Assembly (NCBI GenBank): GCA_021732845.1
Contig: JAKFUF010000018.1
Span: forward strand, 16,777 to 80,776
From: Planctomycetaceae bacterium
Lineage (GTDB): Bacteria > Planctomycetota > Planctomycetia > Planctomycetales > Planctomycetaceae
Length of the DNA: 64,000 bases
Direction: 5' to 3'
A program made the position numbers and the translations under genes. Positions 1-9,122 of this stretch are shown piece by piece; the stretch's first letter is position 1, and each line of letters begins with the position of its first letter. Below the pieces are notes generated by a model. That model worked only from the letters and a program-made list of their open reading frames with translations. It was not told the origin of the DNA and searched no databases.

Positions 1-23
1 AGTGGCACCCTGTAGCAACATCG

Positions 24-266
24 CTAGATGAGCCATTCATAATCAGCGACAGCCCGGTTTATGGCCAGAAGTTTGAAGACGGCTCTGGATGCTTCTTTTT
101 CTTTCCAGTAAGCAGTCAACTCGCCTTTTTCATGGTCAACGCCACACGCTCTGGATTGAATCTCCCAAGTAGCCATGAGGTTGTAACAGCTGCCAATCGA
201 TACACGATGAATAGCGCCAAGGAGTTCGTCGTGTCGTGCCGCCAAGACTTCCCTGGGTGCGAACAC
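24..266 (-). CDS. small hypothetical protein
   Basis: An 80-residue frame opened by GTG at 266; the frame is open upstream to about 325 without a better start codon. The product has a balanced, charged and probably helical composition with no motif I recognise. It lies at the window edge, beyond the plus-strand PDZ gene. It could be the C-terminal remnant of a larger gene or a small prophage accessory gene; no ribosome binding site stands out. Confidence 0.35.
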   Translation of the reverse strand: MFAPREVLAARHDELLGAIHRVSIGSCYNLMATWEIQSRACGVDHEKGELTAYWKEKEASRAVFKLLAINRAVADYEWLI

Positions 267-358
267 TTGAGCAATCGCCTTAAGATTCTGAGGCTTCCGC
301 GCCGAGACTACCCGCGGTCCGGATCACCTCGCGATGTCGCATCGGGTTGACTTTCAAC

Positions 359-1282
359 ATGCAGGCGTGGCACAGTGGCGAGGTTCTACTTGATCGAGAC
401 CCCGCCACTGCATGGACCAACGCCATGAACGCCATCTTGCTCGCCGCCGCCCTCCTGGCCGACCCAAACTTTGATGCCGTTTCGGTTGGCGTTCTGCCGT
501 GTCCGGTTGAGGCAGCGAAGCAGGCCAACCCCGATGTTAAATTTCCGCCACGCGGCATGTTTGTGGTTGACGTTGAAGCCTACAGTTCGGCCCATGCTGG
601 CGGCGTGATCCAAAGTGACGTGATCACAAAAATCATGAACAAGCCTGTCTCTACGTCCGATGACTTTAGTGCCGTGATTGACTCATTGTCGGCCGGGCAG
701 GAAGTGCCGGTCGAGCTGTACCGCCCCAAGGAAGTCCGCGGGAAACTTGTGTACCCTGCGACAGCAAAGCGGGCAAAAATCAAAATGCTGTCGCGCCGGC
801 AGTTCCTCCAGGCGGCCGTGAAGAAACACCGCGACGAAATTGAGGCGATCGATTTTTGGGAGCATGTCGACACCCCTAGCCCCCGCAAGGCTAGTTCACT
901 CGTGGCCTACTTTGGCGAGAAGGATGGCAAGGTTCAGCCGCTACGGATCCGGGTGAGCTACATTGCGGAAGACTGGGTTCACGCCACGAAGTGGGTCGTT
1001 CGCGCGGGGGAGCAGCGATTCGAGTTCACTGCTCCGACTCTGGCGGATGTGACGCGTGAGGTTCAAACCGACCCTGTTCACATCGCCGAATGGTACGACT
1101 TCCCGGCGTCGCCCGATGATATTGAGATGCTGAAGGCCATTGGCAGCAGCGCCAAAGAATGCCCCATGCGGTACGAGGGGTCGAAGGTCGCTGGTGACCG
1201 GAACATGGAGTCTGCGGAGCGTCGCCGGATTCAGGCCGTTCTGGATGCCTATGTAATGCGTGGCGGGGAGCTGCCGAAATAG
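359..1282 (+). CDS. PDZ-domain protein, probably exported
   Basis: A PDZ-like domain spans roughly the first third after the N terminus: it has the PPRGMFV carboxylate-loop pattern, then HAGG, then a DVITKIMNKPV strand and a QEVPVELYR strand, the usual order in HtrA-type and processing-protease PDZ domains. No protease triad is visible, so this is a PDZ adaptor rather than a peptidase. The start is uncertain: ATG 359 is used here, but ATG 425 would place an Ala/Leu-rich stretch (ILLAAALLA) at the N terminus like a signal peptide. It is the only clear plus-strand gene of the prophage part and is convergent with the 1353-2297 gene, so it is probably separately expressed cargo. The residues after the PDZ domain are unassigned. 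Confidence 0.65.
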   Translation: MQAWHSGEVLLDRDPATAWTNAMNAILLAAALLADPNFDAVSVGVLPCPVEAAKQANPDVKFPPRGMFVVDVEAYSSAHAGGVIQSDVITKIMNKPVSTSDDFSAVIDSLSAGQEVPVELYRPKEVRGKLVYPATAKRAKIKMLSRRQFLQAAVKKHRDEIEAIDFWEHVDTPSPRKASSLVAYFGEKDGKVQPLRIRVSYIAEDWVHATKWVVRAGEQRFEFTAPTLADVTREVQTDPVHIAEWYDFPASPDDIEMLKAIGSSAKECPMRYEGSKVAGDRNMESAERRRIQAVLDAYVMRGGELPK

Positions 1283-1311
1283 GTCAAGCGAGGCGGTTGC
1301 ACAGTCAACGG

Positions 1312-1339
1312 AAGGCCAGCGAGTTGAATCGCTGGCCTT
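1312..1339. terminator. bidirectional hairpin terminator
   Basis: An 11-bp perfect stem (AAGGCCAGCGA with TCGCTGGCCTT) closes a 6-nt loop exactly between two convergent genes, with T-rich sequence following on the plus strand. Its position suits stopping transcription from both sides. Confidence 0.7.
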
Positions 1340-1352
1340 TGCTATTTGGCCG

Positions 1353-2297
1353 TCACGGTTGTCGTTCAATCGCCTTCGCCGTAAGGGCTTCGACTAAGAG
1401 TTGTCCACGTCCAGGGAGAAAATCGCCGATCTTCACCTTGCGGTCCACATACTGCGGGAAATAGGTCGGGATGTACGCGACGTAGATCCACTCGCGGAAC
1501 GCCCCCAGGGCAGCATTTGGGTAAATGTAGGCCTCCTGCGGATTGGACGCCGACTGCGGGAATGACTCTGGGTAGTAGTGTTCGTGCTTCTTGCGCAGCC
1601 CGTAAGTTCCGTCGAAACCTGATTCCACCCAGTGCTTTGACCAACGTTGCCCAACGCTGATATCAGGTACCGTATGGTGATCGATTGGACAGCCACCTTG
1701 GATCATGTGAATCACCAGGTCCGCCATCTCCCGGAAAACGAGAAAATAGCCGATGGGCACCTGGTCATTGGACAGGATTCGTTCGCGGTAGTTGTTCCAC
1801 GCCGCCGGAATTGCGTTGTGAGGGTCGTAACCGCAGCGGTTGTAGATGAACGAGCGAAGCGAACTCCTCGCCAGGATGCGGTAGTTCCTGAGTGCTGTCA
1901 GTCCAGAGCTCTGGTCTGCCTCGAATGCGTAGTATTCCAGAAGCGACATGCAAACCGCGTCGGTGAAGACGTGGGTTTCTGCGACCTTTGCAGCGGCCTT
2001 GAAGTGCAGCGCGTCTGCCGGGTGTCCATGCTCCAGCAGCAGTTTCGTAACTTTTTGCCCTCTTGGCTTCGACTTCTCTTTGTCCCATTCGTTGGCCAGC
2101 CTGATGAGCATCCCGTGATCCACGCCGCACAGACGTGCAAGGCCTCGGCCGGTTAGATACGGGGTTCCATCTTGAAGAACCCCCATTTGAATCCCATCTG
2201 CCTCCACCTCGACTACTGAAAACAACGCCCCCTGTTGCATTTTTGAGCGTGGCCCGGATGACAGGGAAATCTCGTTTTTCACTGGTTTTTTCGACAT
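1353..2297 (-). CDS. BstA/KilA-N-like prophage accessory protein
   Basis: About 314 residues from ATG 2297, which follows a GGAAA sequence; a longer frame to 2444 adds only basic, low-complexity residues. The middle (VCMSLLEYYAFEA, then ALRNYRILARSSLRSF) and the C-terminal part (PDISVGQRW, HYYPESFPQSASNPQ, ALGAFREW) follow the pattern I associate with prophage antirepressor-like proteins of the BstA/KilA-N kind. BstA is known as an abortive-infection protein carried at the edge of Salmonella prophages. The assignment is from memory of the family pattern, not a search. It is the last minus-strand gene, set apart from the tail genes by a terminator, as expected for separately expressed cargo. 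Confidence 0.5.
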   Translation of the reverse strand: MSKKPVKNEISLSSGPRSKMQQGALFSVVEVEADGIQMGVLQDGTPYLTGRGLARLCGVDHGMLIRLANEWDKEKSKPRGQKVTKLLLEHGHPADALHFKAAAKVAETHVFTDAVCMSLLEYYAFEADQSSGLTALRNYRILARSSLRSFIYNRCGYDPHNAIPAAWNNYRERILSNDQVPIGYFLVFREMADLVIHMIQGGCPIDHHTVPDISVGQRWSKHWVESGFDGTYGLRKKHEHYYPESFPQSASNPQEAYIYPNAALGAFREWIYVAYIPTYFPQYVDRKVKIGDFLPGRGQLLVEALTAKAIERQP

Positions 2298-2329
2298 TTT
2301 CCGTGTGGCCCGGACATGTTGGCCAAAGC

Positions 2330-2369
2330 AAAAACCGCCCGTGATGTCTGCCAAGAACAGTCGGGCGGC
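2330..2369 (-). terminator. terminator after the tail operon
   Basis: Read on the minus strand, stem CCGCCCG pairs with CGGGCGG across a loop of about 20 nt and is followed by five T residues. It lies just past the last tail gene (stop at 2461) and before the BstA-like gene, so it probably ends the late operon. Confidence 0.6.
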
Positions 2370-2460
2370 TCTGCTCCGGCGAACCGGATATTTCGTATTT
2401 GAGAATGCGAGTTCTTGGCGATGGGAATTGTCGCCAGTGGACATACGTCACGTCAAGCCG

Positions 2461-3855
2461 TCAATCTTCCTCCTCAATCCACGGTCGAACAACCGCTTCG
2501 CACTTACCCCGCCTCAGCGTCACTGTCCGCGGCCCGGTCCACCTAGCCACCAGATCGAACTCCCAGTCGCTAACATCAAGGTCGATCGTCTTGGCGGCCG
2601 TCAGTTCAACATCGACTTGCTGGTCGACCCCCGCGGCGGTGACAATCTCGCCTGTTGCGGTGATCTTGATCGGCTCCCCGTCCACATCTCGCCAAATGGT
2701 CAGCGTCACCGTGGCTCCTGCCAGGTCAGGCCAGTTGCCCAGAGGATTGGGAAACGGCAACTGCCGGTCATCATCCTCCAGGTAATCGTCACCCTGCACG
2801 AGTTTAATTCTCGTGTTGCTGATGACCGGGCCGACAGTCGTGATCGTCTTGAAGGCAGAGAGTTGATTGAGCGCGGATACGTCGAAGCTCGCAACATTGA
2901 CGCTGGCCCCGCCTTCGCCGCCAGGTCCCATTTCCAAGCTGTTTTCCGTGAACCGGTACACAGCCGCGTCTAGCTCGATCATCGTCAGGAACCGAGTCCC
3001 GGCCGTCGCCGCGTCGCCGGTGACGATCACTTCCGGCCGGCCCCCGGTGGCAGTCGCAGCCGAGCCATTGAAATCCCGCACGTCGGCCTTCATGTTGCCA
3101 TTGGCCCCCAGCGCGGCGGGAACGCGGTTCTGCAGGTCCGCCACGCCCGCCACGATGTTCGCCACTTCCGTGTCGATGTACCCGGCAATCGTGTTGTTGC
3201 TGGTCTGGCTGGCTCGCGAAGCCACCGATGCGTCAATCCGAGCGAGTTCGACTGCCAATTCAGTCCGCACCGCCGACGCGATCCCTGCCAGGGTCAGATC
3301 GTCCAGCGACGGGTTGACCGACGCGATCTTGTCCGTGATCGCGGTTAGCACCTTCTCGCTGTCCGTGTCGTCGATGATTTGGGCCTCAACCTCATTGGCA
3401 ATGCTGGTCCGCTCGCCGGACGTGAGCGCATAGCCCGTTTTGTCGTTGTTGGTCCCGACAGTCACGGAGAAGCTAAATGCGGTCAGGGTGCGCGTTCCCG
3501 ACGCCCAAACGGCAGTTCCCACCGCGGACCGCTCGCCGCTGGTCAGGGTCATGGCATCGCCAGCAATGGCCCGACTGGCCACCGTGGCGTCCGGATAGAC
3601 CTGCAGCGTCTGCGTGATGGCTCCCGCGCCCACGAACGTGAAGGCAATCAGGTCGTAATTCGTTTCGGCCTGCGCGGGTGCATACGTGTGATACCCGTTT
3701 CCCTCGTGTGCGCAGGCCCCGGCCCCCACAGAGCCGATGGCCTGCGTGCCGGCGTCCCCGGTGATGTAGACAGTTACGGATCCAGTGAAGGCGCTCCCGT
3801 CCGAAGCGGAGACAAGTTGGCAGCCGATTTTTTGTCCGGCGACGTTCTTTTGCAT
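2461..3855 (-). CDS. tail-tip or fibre protein
   Basis: 464 residues, first of the distal tail genes in physical order. The N-terminal part (GQKIGCQLVSASDGSAFTGSVTVYITGD) is beta-rich and resembles the attachment segments of planctomycete phage fibre or baseplate proteins. The centre is a series of Ala/Thr-rich repeats with SGERS/SGERT motifs at about 100-160, and the C-terminal third is another beta-rich domain. It starts 3 bp from the stop of the LamG gene, so the two are probably co-translated. Host-recognition function is inferred from position after the tape measure; no enzymatic motif is visible. Confidence 0.55.
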   Translation of the reverse strand: MQKNVAGQKIGCQLVSASDGSAFTGSVTVYITGDAGTQAIGSVGAGACAHEGNGYHTYAPAQAETNYDLIAFTFVGAGAITQTLQVYPDATVASRAIAGDAMTLTSGERSAVGTAVWASGTRTLTAFSFSVTVGTNNDKTGYALTSGERTSIANEVEAQIIDDTDSEKVLTAITDKIASVNPSLDDLTLAGIASAVRTELAVELARIDASVASRASQTSNNTIAGYIDTEVANIVAGVADLQNRVPAALGANGNMKADVRDFNGSAATATGGRPEVIVTGDAATAGTRFLTMIELDAAVYRFTENSLEMGPGGEGGASVNVASFDVSALNQLSAFKTITTVGPVISNTRIKLVQGDDYLEDDDRQLPFPNPLGNWPDLAGATVTLTIWRDVDGEPIKITATGEIVTAAGVDQQVDVELTAAKTIDLDVSDWEFDLVARWTGPRTVTLRRGKCEAVVRPWIEEED

Positions 3856-3858
3856 GGC

Positions 3859-4683
3859 TCAAAACACCCCCGGTTGAATGATTCGCGAGTTCGCCGCCCA
3901 TGCGGGATTGAAGGTTGCTGGATTCGGGTACCAGCCCCGCGTTGCCGTGGCGTAAGGCAACAGCCAGCCCCGGCCGCCGGCATAGAGCTGGAAGATTTCA
4001 CCGGGAGTCAGAGCCCGGTTGTAGACCCGCAGTTCGTGGATTGATCCAGCGTAGGCCGATCCACCGGTTTCGTCGGTTCCACACATCATGCGACCATTCG
4101 AATACAGCATGGCCCCAGAGAAAGATCCGGACGCCTCTTGAATGCCGTTGACGTAGGTTCGCGCGGTCGCCCCGTCGTAGGTTCCAGCGAGAAATACCGT
4201 CACGCCAGCCGCTGGGCTTGTGGTGCCCAAAACCTGCTTGATCGGTGCGGAGCCGGCAGCAAACTCAAACTTGTACTTTTGCGAACCGGACACCCCGAGT
4301 TTGTAGGAGCAAAACGGTGAACCACGCGGGTTGCTGTATTCCTTGACCGCGATCGATGCGTCAGTCGCCTGCGTCGTCACGCTCGGTGTGATCCAGGCAC
4401 AAATGCTGACGTGCTTCTCTGGCTCCAGAATCGGCAGGTCACCCATGATGATTTGGTCATTGGATCCATCCAGCAGCACACCATACCGGCCGTTGGTGAG
4501 CGCCCAGGCACTGGCCAGCGTTGTGTTGGTCAACACGCCCCGCGAGCCGTTGCCGGTCAAATCGAACAAATGCGCCCCAGTCGGGCCAAGGCACGGTGCC
4601 CACGCGCCAATGCAGCCCGCCCAGAATTGCGGGTAGCGTGGCCGGCGGCCGATGCGACGAAAATATTCAGGCACTGCCGGCAT
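3859..4683 (-). CDS. LamG/concanavalin-like lectin tail protein
   Basis: 274 residues with a LamG-type jelly-roll fold. Diagnostic elements are the early GLTNGRYGVLLDGSNDQI-like strand pair, HVSICAWITP, a TYDGATARTYVNG motif and the closing ELRVYNRALTPGEIFQLY motif that ends most bacterial LamG domains. The first 30 residues (EYFRRIGRRPRYPQFW) precede the domain as an anchor. Such domains bind glycans, so a receptor-binding or adhesive role at the tail tip is likely. It sits between the other fibre gene and a short structural gene, nearly abutting both. Confidence 0.75.
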   Translation of the reverse strand: MPAVPEYFRRIGRRPRYPQFWAGCIGAWAPCLGPTGAHLFDLTGNGSRGVLTNTTLASAWALTNGRYGVLLDGSNDQIIMGDLPILEPEKHVSICAWITPSVTTQATDASIAVKEYSNPRGSPFCSYKLGVSGSQKYKFEFAAGSAPIKQVLGTTSPAAGVTVFLAGTYDGATARTYVNGIQEASGSFSGAMLYSNGRMMCGTDETGGSAYAGSIHELRVYNRALTPGEIFQLYAGGRGWLLPYATATRGWYPNPATFNPAWAANSRIIQPGVF

Positions 4684-4684
4684 G

Positions 4685-5236
4685 TCACGGTTCCGTGTCG
4701 CTGAAGTAGAACTTCGCCGGAACCATCACGATGCCGGAATTGTTGTTCGAATCGGTCCCCTCGTCTCGGAAGGCTTGCCCCAGTGCGTTGTAGGCCACGG
4801 GAGCCACGTAGCGGGCCAGGGGGACGTAGATTGACCCCTGCTGCTGCAGCACAGTGTTGCCATCGTTTGAAGCCACCAGTGAGCAGACAGGCGCGCCGAG
4901 CTGCTTCAGGTTGTCCACGACAGTTGTCGGGTAGGCCGCATCCGCCCCGGTCACCTTCCCAGGAAAATTGGTTCCGTCCAGGGATTCGGCCAGGAACGCA
5001 AACGCCGCGTTGCCGGCGGTCGGTGCCGTGCCCGTCTCGACCAGCAGAATGACAACCCACTCTTGGTGCCAGTCGGCCCCCAGATCGGCGTAGACGCCCA
5101 TCCTGGCGGATCCGTTGGCCAGTGCGTCCAGACTCAGGGCTTTGGTCTGAGCCAGCCCCATGATCATTGCCGAGGCCACTCCCCAGACGATGGCCCCGGT
5201 CGTGTTGACGATCCTTCCGGCATAATTTGTCGGCAT
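4685..5236 (-). CDS. hypothetical phage structural protein
   Basis: 183 residues, Ala/Gly/Val-rich with alternating hydrophobic residues as in virion beta-sandwich proteins, and no motif I recognise. ATG 5236 abuts the preceding gene's stop (5238) and its own stop abuts the LamG gene, so it belongs to the tightly packed distal-tail operon. A virion role is inferred only from its place. Confidence 0.55.
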   Translation of the reverse strand: MPTNYAGRIVNTTGAIVWGVASAMIMGLAQTKALSLDALANGSARMGVYADLGADWHQEWVVILLVETGTAPTAGNAAFAFLAESLDGTNFPGKVTGADAAYPTTVVDNLKQLGAPVCSLVASNDGNTVLQQQGSIYVPLARYVAPVAYNALGQAFRDEGTDSNNNSGIVMVPAKFYFSDTEP

Positions 5237-5237
5237 C

Positions 5238-5717
5238 TCAGTCCCCCTGCCAGTACTTCTGTGTGGCCTTGCCTTCTTTCCGCAGTGGTAGCAGCGCGGC
5301 GGAAACGTCCGCGGTCGACACCGTCACCTGCCGTTCGCCGGCCCGCTTGAGGGTGGCGTGTTGCTCCTCTGTGAACACGCTGGCGTCTCGGAGCATGTCC
5401 AACATCAGCCGCGTGTTTGCCTTACCAATGTCGATGCCCTCCGCGTTCGGCTGCATCGACTTCAACGCCCGCTTGACGACGGCCGCCAGCGGGGAGTCGG
5501 ACACCGCCGCGGACTCCAGGGCCTGCATCGCCGCTTCCCCTTCCAGTGGATTGGGAAACAGGTCCAGAACGCCGAGTTCGCCGATCTTGCGGGAAGTTGG
5601 CTCCCACGGCATCAGCGGACCGATCAGCGCGGCGCATTCTTCGTCGCGGCCGTCGATCGCCAAAGCCTTGGCATCGGAGTTGGTCAGGATTAGTGTTCGC
5701 AGTTCATCGCTGGTCAT
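5238..5717 (-). CDS. conserved phage protein, function unknown
   Basis: 159 residues, predominantly helical and charged, opening with ELRTLILTNSDAKALA. Proteins with this opening occur among siphophage tail-tip genes, but I know no defined function. It is packed between the beta-propeller gene (5720) and the next structural gene with 1-2 bp gaps, so it is probably translationally coupled. The helical composition makes it more likely a chaperone or assembly factor than a fibre. Confidence 0.55.
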   Translation of the reverse strand: MTSDELRTLILTNSDAKALAIDGRDEECAALIGPLMPWEPTSRKIGELGVLDLFPNPLEGEAAMQALESAAVSDSPLAAVVKRALKSMQPNAEGIDIGKANTRLMLDMLRDASVFTEEQHATLKRAGERQVTVSTADVSAALLPLRKEGKATQKYWQGD

Positions 5718-5719
5718 GG

Positions 5720-7333
5720 TCAGATTGGCTCCAACTGCACGCGGGTGAGCAGCGACTTTGTGCCGCAGATGTAGAGATGTCCATCGTGAAGCACCATCCC
5801 ATAGGTGTCCTCGCCGTGATCCAACGCCCAGACCAAATTGCCGCTGATGTCGTATTTGCGAGTCGTGGAAATTGTGGTGTCAGAGTTGCCGCCAGGCGAG
5901 CCGGTGAATGGAGTGTTGTTCATCGTTCGCAGGCAGGTGACGTAGTAGCCATCGTTCCCGTCACAGGCGACTGCATAAACGTACCCGCCCAGATGGTCAT
6001 GATCCCCGTGGTATGCACTCCACAGAAGGTTTCCGCTGCTGTCCAACAGCCGGATGCTGTAAAAGTCGGTCCCAAATGGTGGCAAACCAACGACAGAATT
6101 ATTGCCACCCATCAACACATTGCCGTTTGTCGGATCAACATCCACGGCCAGCACATTGGCACCGTGTTCGAAGTCCCAAACCAGCGAACCGCCAGTGGTG
6201 TAGCACCGCAGTTCCTTGCCGCTGCTCTGGTCCAGGCCGACGTAGATATTGCTACCATCGAACGCGATGGCTCGAAGCGAGTCCGTGACGCTCGAAATGT
6301 CCATAACGGGGGTCGAGTTTCCGATCGTATAGGACCGGATGGCGCTGGTGTTTTGGGTGTAAATCAGGCCATCTGGACCGATTTTCGAGCAGGGGCCGGG
6401 AGTGAATGACCAAGCAACATCGCCGTTGTGGTCAAAAACATAACCTCCGTGCGCGATGATGTAGTCGTCGTTGCCGTGAATTCGCGGCCGATTGGGAAGG
6501 GTGGAAACGCCAGACATCGCGATGCGTTTGGTGATCTTCCCGTCTTCTGGATCCAGTGCGATAACCTGCGTGCGGTCCGCCGAGTTCGCACCACTGGCAC
6601 CGCAAAACGCCTCCGATGTGATCACATAGACAGTTTCATTCGCGACAACGATGTCAGACATTTTGACATTCAGGAAGCTGGACGCTGTGGGCCAAAGCGA
6701 GAAGTCCGCCCCCCAAACTTGCTCGCCGTCCAGCGTCAATTTGCGGACCATCGCCGGCCCGACGTGCTTCGCCGCCGCCGGGGCTCGATTGCCGAGCCGC
6801 ACGAGTGCCAGGCAGCCTTCGCCACCTGCGTTGTTATCGCCAGCGTCGACATAAAGGATTTGCGCGGCCCCGCTGGATCCGCTCTTCAGTTGCGTGCAGT
6901 CGCCCGGCTTCGCGTCAGCGAATTCATCCCCTGGCGTGTAGTCAATGCGGCAGATCGTCAGTCCGTGAACGACGGCTTTCGGCAGGTCGCCCACATCCTT
7001 TTTGACCGGCTCCTGCAGAACCGCGAACTTGCCGACATGGCCATCTTCGACCGCCACGCCCTTGAGTGCCGGATAGGCCTTAAATTCATCCTCATTATCC
7101 GCGGGAGTGATCAGGATGTCGTCAATCCCCAGGATGTCGTACTGGTCGCGATCCTCGCCGCTGTCGTTTTTGATCGGCAGCCGTAGCGGGTTCTTCCGCT
7201 CCGTGTTGAGCCCGCCGCCTTTGGACTTCAGTTGCTTGATAAAATCCAGCGCGTCCAGCATGGCGTTCCACGCGGCCGCCGTTGGCTCACAAGCCTGGCC
7301 GGCTGCAACGCGGCGGAATGGGTCACCTGACAT
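5720..7333 (-). CDS. beta-propeller virion protein
   Basis: 537 residues in two parts. Residues 1-190 open with FRRVAAGQACEPTAAAWNAML, a phage tail-protein N terminus, and include a beta-rich region with the DDILIT and EDGHVGKFAVLQEPV strands. Residues about 195-537 contain repeated blades of the PQQ-like type (DVAWSF, GSLVWDFEHG, GNLLWSAYHGD, GNLVWALDHGED), each a strand followed by a DG/GN turn. The propeller probably binds a surface ligand. Position between tail genes supports a fibre or tip role. No catalytic motif is visible. Confidence 0.65.
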   Translation of the reverse strand: MSGDPFRRVAAGQACEPTAAAWNAMLDALDFIKQLKSKGGGLNTERKNPLRLPIKNDSGEDRDQYDILGIDDILITPADNEDEFKAYPALKGVAVEDGHVGKFAVLQEPVKKDVGDLPKAVVHGLTICRIDYTPGDEFADAKPGDCTQLKSGSSGAAQILYVDAGDNNAGGEGCLALVRLGNRAPAAAKHVGPAMVRKLTLDGEQVWGADFSLWPTASSFLNVKMSDIVVANETVYVITSEAFCGASGANSADRTQVIALDPEDGKITKRIAMSGVSTLPNRPRIHGNDDYIIAHGGYVFDHNGDVAWSFTPGPCSKIGPDGLIYTQNTSAIRSYTIGNSTPVMDISSVTDSLRAIAFDGSNIYVGLDQSSGKELRCYTTGGSLVWDFEHGANVLAVDVDPTNGNVLMGGNNSVVGLPPFGTDFYSIRLLDSSGNLLWSAYHGDHDHLGGYVYAVACDGNDGYYVTCLRTMNNTPFTGSPGGNSDTTISTTRKYDISGNLVWALDHGEDTYGMVLHDGHLYICGTKSLLTRVQLEPI

Positions 7334-7343
7334 AAATCACCTG

Positions 7344-8255
7344 TTATCGACGCGAATAAGTGCCCAAAACGCTGCTGGGCTTGATATGGCTTGTGATCGT
7401 CGCCCCCAGACCGCAGACAACGTTCCCGTTGTAGTGGTTCAGAACTGCGACCGTGGCTATGGATCCGCCGATTTGACCGATTCCCAGGCTGACGGCATCC
7501 CCGGTCACATTGACGACATTGCTGGCATGTGTGCCGCGCCACTGAAGGGCCTGCAGCCCCTGCTCTTTCGTCTCGCCGGATTGGTTGAAGGTGGCTGCAG
7601 TTTGCACGCTGCCGTTGTTGATCCGAAACAGCCGAATTTTGTCCGTATCGACCTGCAACAGTGTTGCGCCGACCGTCAGTTCACGCGTGCGGTATTCGTT
7701 GTATCCGCTCGCGTTGTATCCAACCCGCCCGATGTCCCCGCTGTAGCCGTTCAGCACGTAAAGGCCCGCCAGGGTGACGGCATTGAGCGCCGACAGGCCT
7801 TGATTCGCAGAGACATTGGACACAGACCCATCAAAATACAATGTGTCCCCATTGGCAGGCAGTGCCCCGCCGCTGTAGTTCGCGGCCACGCTGATGTCAG
7901 TCGGTGAACTGTTCGCCACCGTGGTGGCCATCGTCAGCGTCTGCGTGTTGCTGGCGTTGCCGTCAGTTGTGGAGGAAGTGACCTCGAAGTCGTTGCCTGC
8001 GGTGTCGGCCGTCAACAGGACGTGCGTCGTCATGTCCGTCGCCGTGACCTCCATGAACTCAGCAATCGTCGAAGTGTTCCAGGCAGTTGTCAGGCCTGCG
8101 GTCACATTAGCCACCGTCGCGGCCGCCGCCGTGAAGCTGACCGACTTGCCGTTGATCGTTAGCGTGAAAATGTCGCCCACGCCAACGTTGGCCGGCGTGG
8201 CAGTTTTTTGCTTGGCGACGCTGGGAGCGGAGCCCAGGAAGGTAATGCTGGACAT
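7344..8255 (-). CDS. phage tail protein, beta-rich
   Basis: 303 residues, unusually rich in Thr, Ser, Ala, Val and Asn and poor in charged residues, as in extended beta-structured tail proteins. The N terminus (ITFLGSAPSVAKQKTATP) lacks a signal peptide. A central stretch reads as repeated GLYVLNGYSG-like strands. The stop lies 10 bp before the propeller gene. No domain is recognised; a distal tail role is inferred from composition and position. Confidence 0.55.
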   Translation of the reverse strand: MSSITFLGSAPSVAKQKTATPANVGVGDIFTLTINGKSVSFTAAAATVANVTAGLTTAWNTSTIAEFMEVTATDMTTHVLLTADTAGNDFEVTSSTTDGNASNTQTLTMATTVANSSPTDISVAANYSGGALPANGDTLYFDGSVSNVSANQGLSALNAVTLAGLYVLNGYSGDIGRVGYNASGYNEYRTRELTVGATLLQVDTDKIRLFRINNGSVQTAATFNQSGETKEQGLQALQWRGTHASNVVNVTGDAVSLGIGQIGGSIATVAVLNHYNGNVVCGLGATITSHIKPSSVLGTYSRR

Positions 8256-9122
8256 TTATGTTCCAATTCCGATCAGCGCGAAGTTGGTTGTTAAATGAAC
8301 ACGCTCGACGTGTGCGGATCGGGGACGACGAACGATAGTTTTGGATTTCGGGTCAAGCTCTTCGTTGTATCGCACCCACAGGTATTCGTTCCCCTTTTTA
8401 GAGATGCCTGTGATCTTTCCAACCGTGAGATTTTCGATGTTCTCTTCGGCCTTGAACTTGAACGAGATCTCCAAGTCTTCCGCGCCACGTTGTGAACCCG
8501 AAGCACCTAAGAACTGGACTTCGTTTGGCTGAAATCCCTTGAATGGTGCGTTGTTCCATTTTCCGGCCATGCGTGCCAGATTCTTCTTCCAAGCCCCAGT
8601 GATTTTGTATCGCGGGATGTAGCGGGTTTCGCTGAAATCAAGCGTTGGCACAAGGATGTCGCAGCCGTCAATTCCGTCGTTTGTAACGCCGATCGCACCT
8701 TCGAAGTCTTCAACAATTACTTCGTCAGAATTTCCGAACTTGTTGTAACGCTTTACGGTCTCCAGACTCTGCGTGATGTGCGCCGTAGTGGTGCCAATTT
8801 CGAAACTAAAAATCGGCGGACTATCCTCCTGTCGCTCAATCTTCGCCGCGATGCCATATCGAACCGTGGCCTTGTACCAGTAGTCAGTCACTCGTGTGCT
8901 GCTGATGCCGGCCTTCACCAGCGTCACACCCGAAGATAGCTGCCAAGCCGCCGGAGCCTCGAAGTTGACGGCAGCAAAGACGCTACCTTCGCTGTCGGTG
9001 CCTGTGACGATGTACACAACGTCGATGCTGGAACTGTCCGCGTCGACAGATGCGTCGCGAGACTCTTGAGCCTCGAACACAGTCACCGCCTGACCATTGA
9101 TGTTCCAGATGCTCATTTCCAA
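8256..9122 (-). CDS. distal tail-like protein
   Basis: 288 residues immediately after the tape-measure gene in transcription order, overlapping its end by 10 bp. In siphophages this slot normally holds the distal tail (Dit-like) protein. It starts MEMSIWNINGQAVTVFEAQ and continues with mixed beta strands and a Trp-containing YWYKATVRYG strand, compatible with such a protein. I see no signature residue that proves it, so the name rests on gene order. Confidence 0.5.
   Translation of the reverse strand: MEMSIWNINGQAVTVFEAQESRDASVDADSSSIDVVYIVTGTDSEGSVFAAVNFEAPAAWQLSSGVTLVKAGISSTRVTDYWYKATVRYGIAAKIERQEDSPPIFSFEIGTTTAHITQSLETVKRYNKFGNSDEVIVEDFEGAIGVTNDGIDGCDILVPTLDFSETRYIPRYKITGAWKKNLARMAGKWNNAPFKGFQPNEVQFLGASGSQRGAEDLEISFKFKAEENIENLTVGKITGISKKGNEYLWVRYNEELDPKSKTIVRRPRSAHVERVHLTTNFALIGIGT

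Noticed and set aside
2461..8255. Diversity-generating retroelement
   Set aside because: No reverse transcriptase or template repeat is present near the fibre genes.
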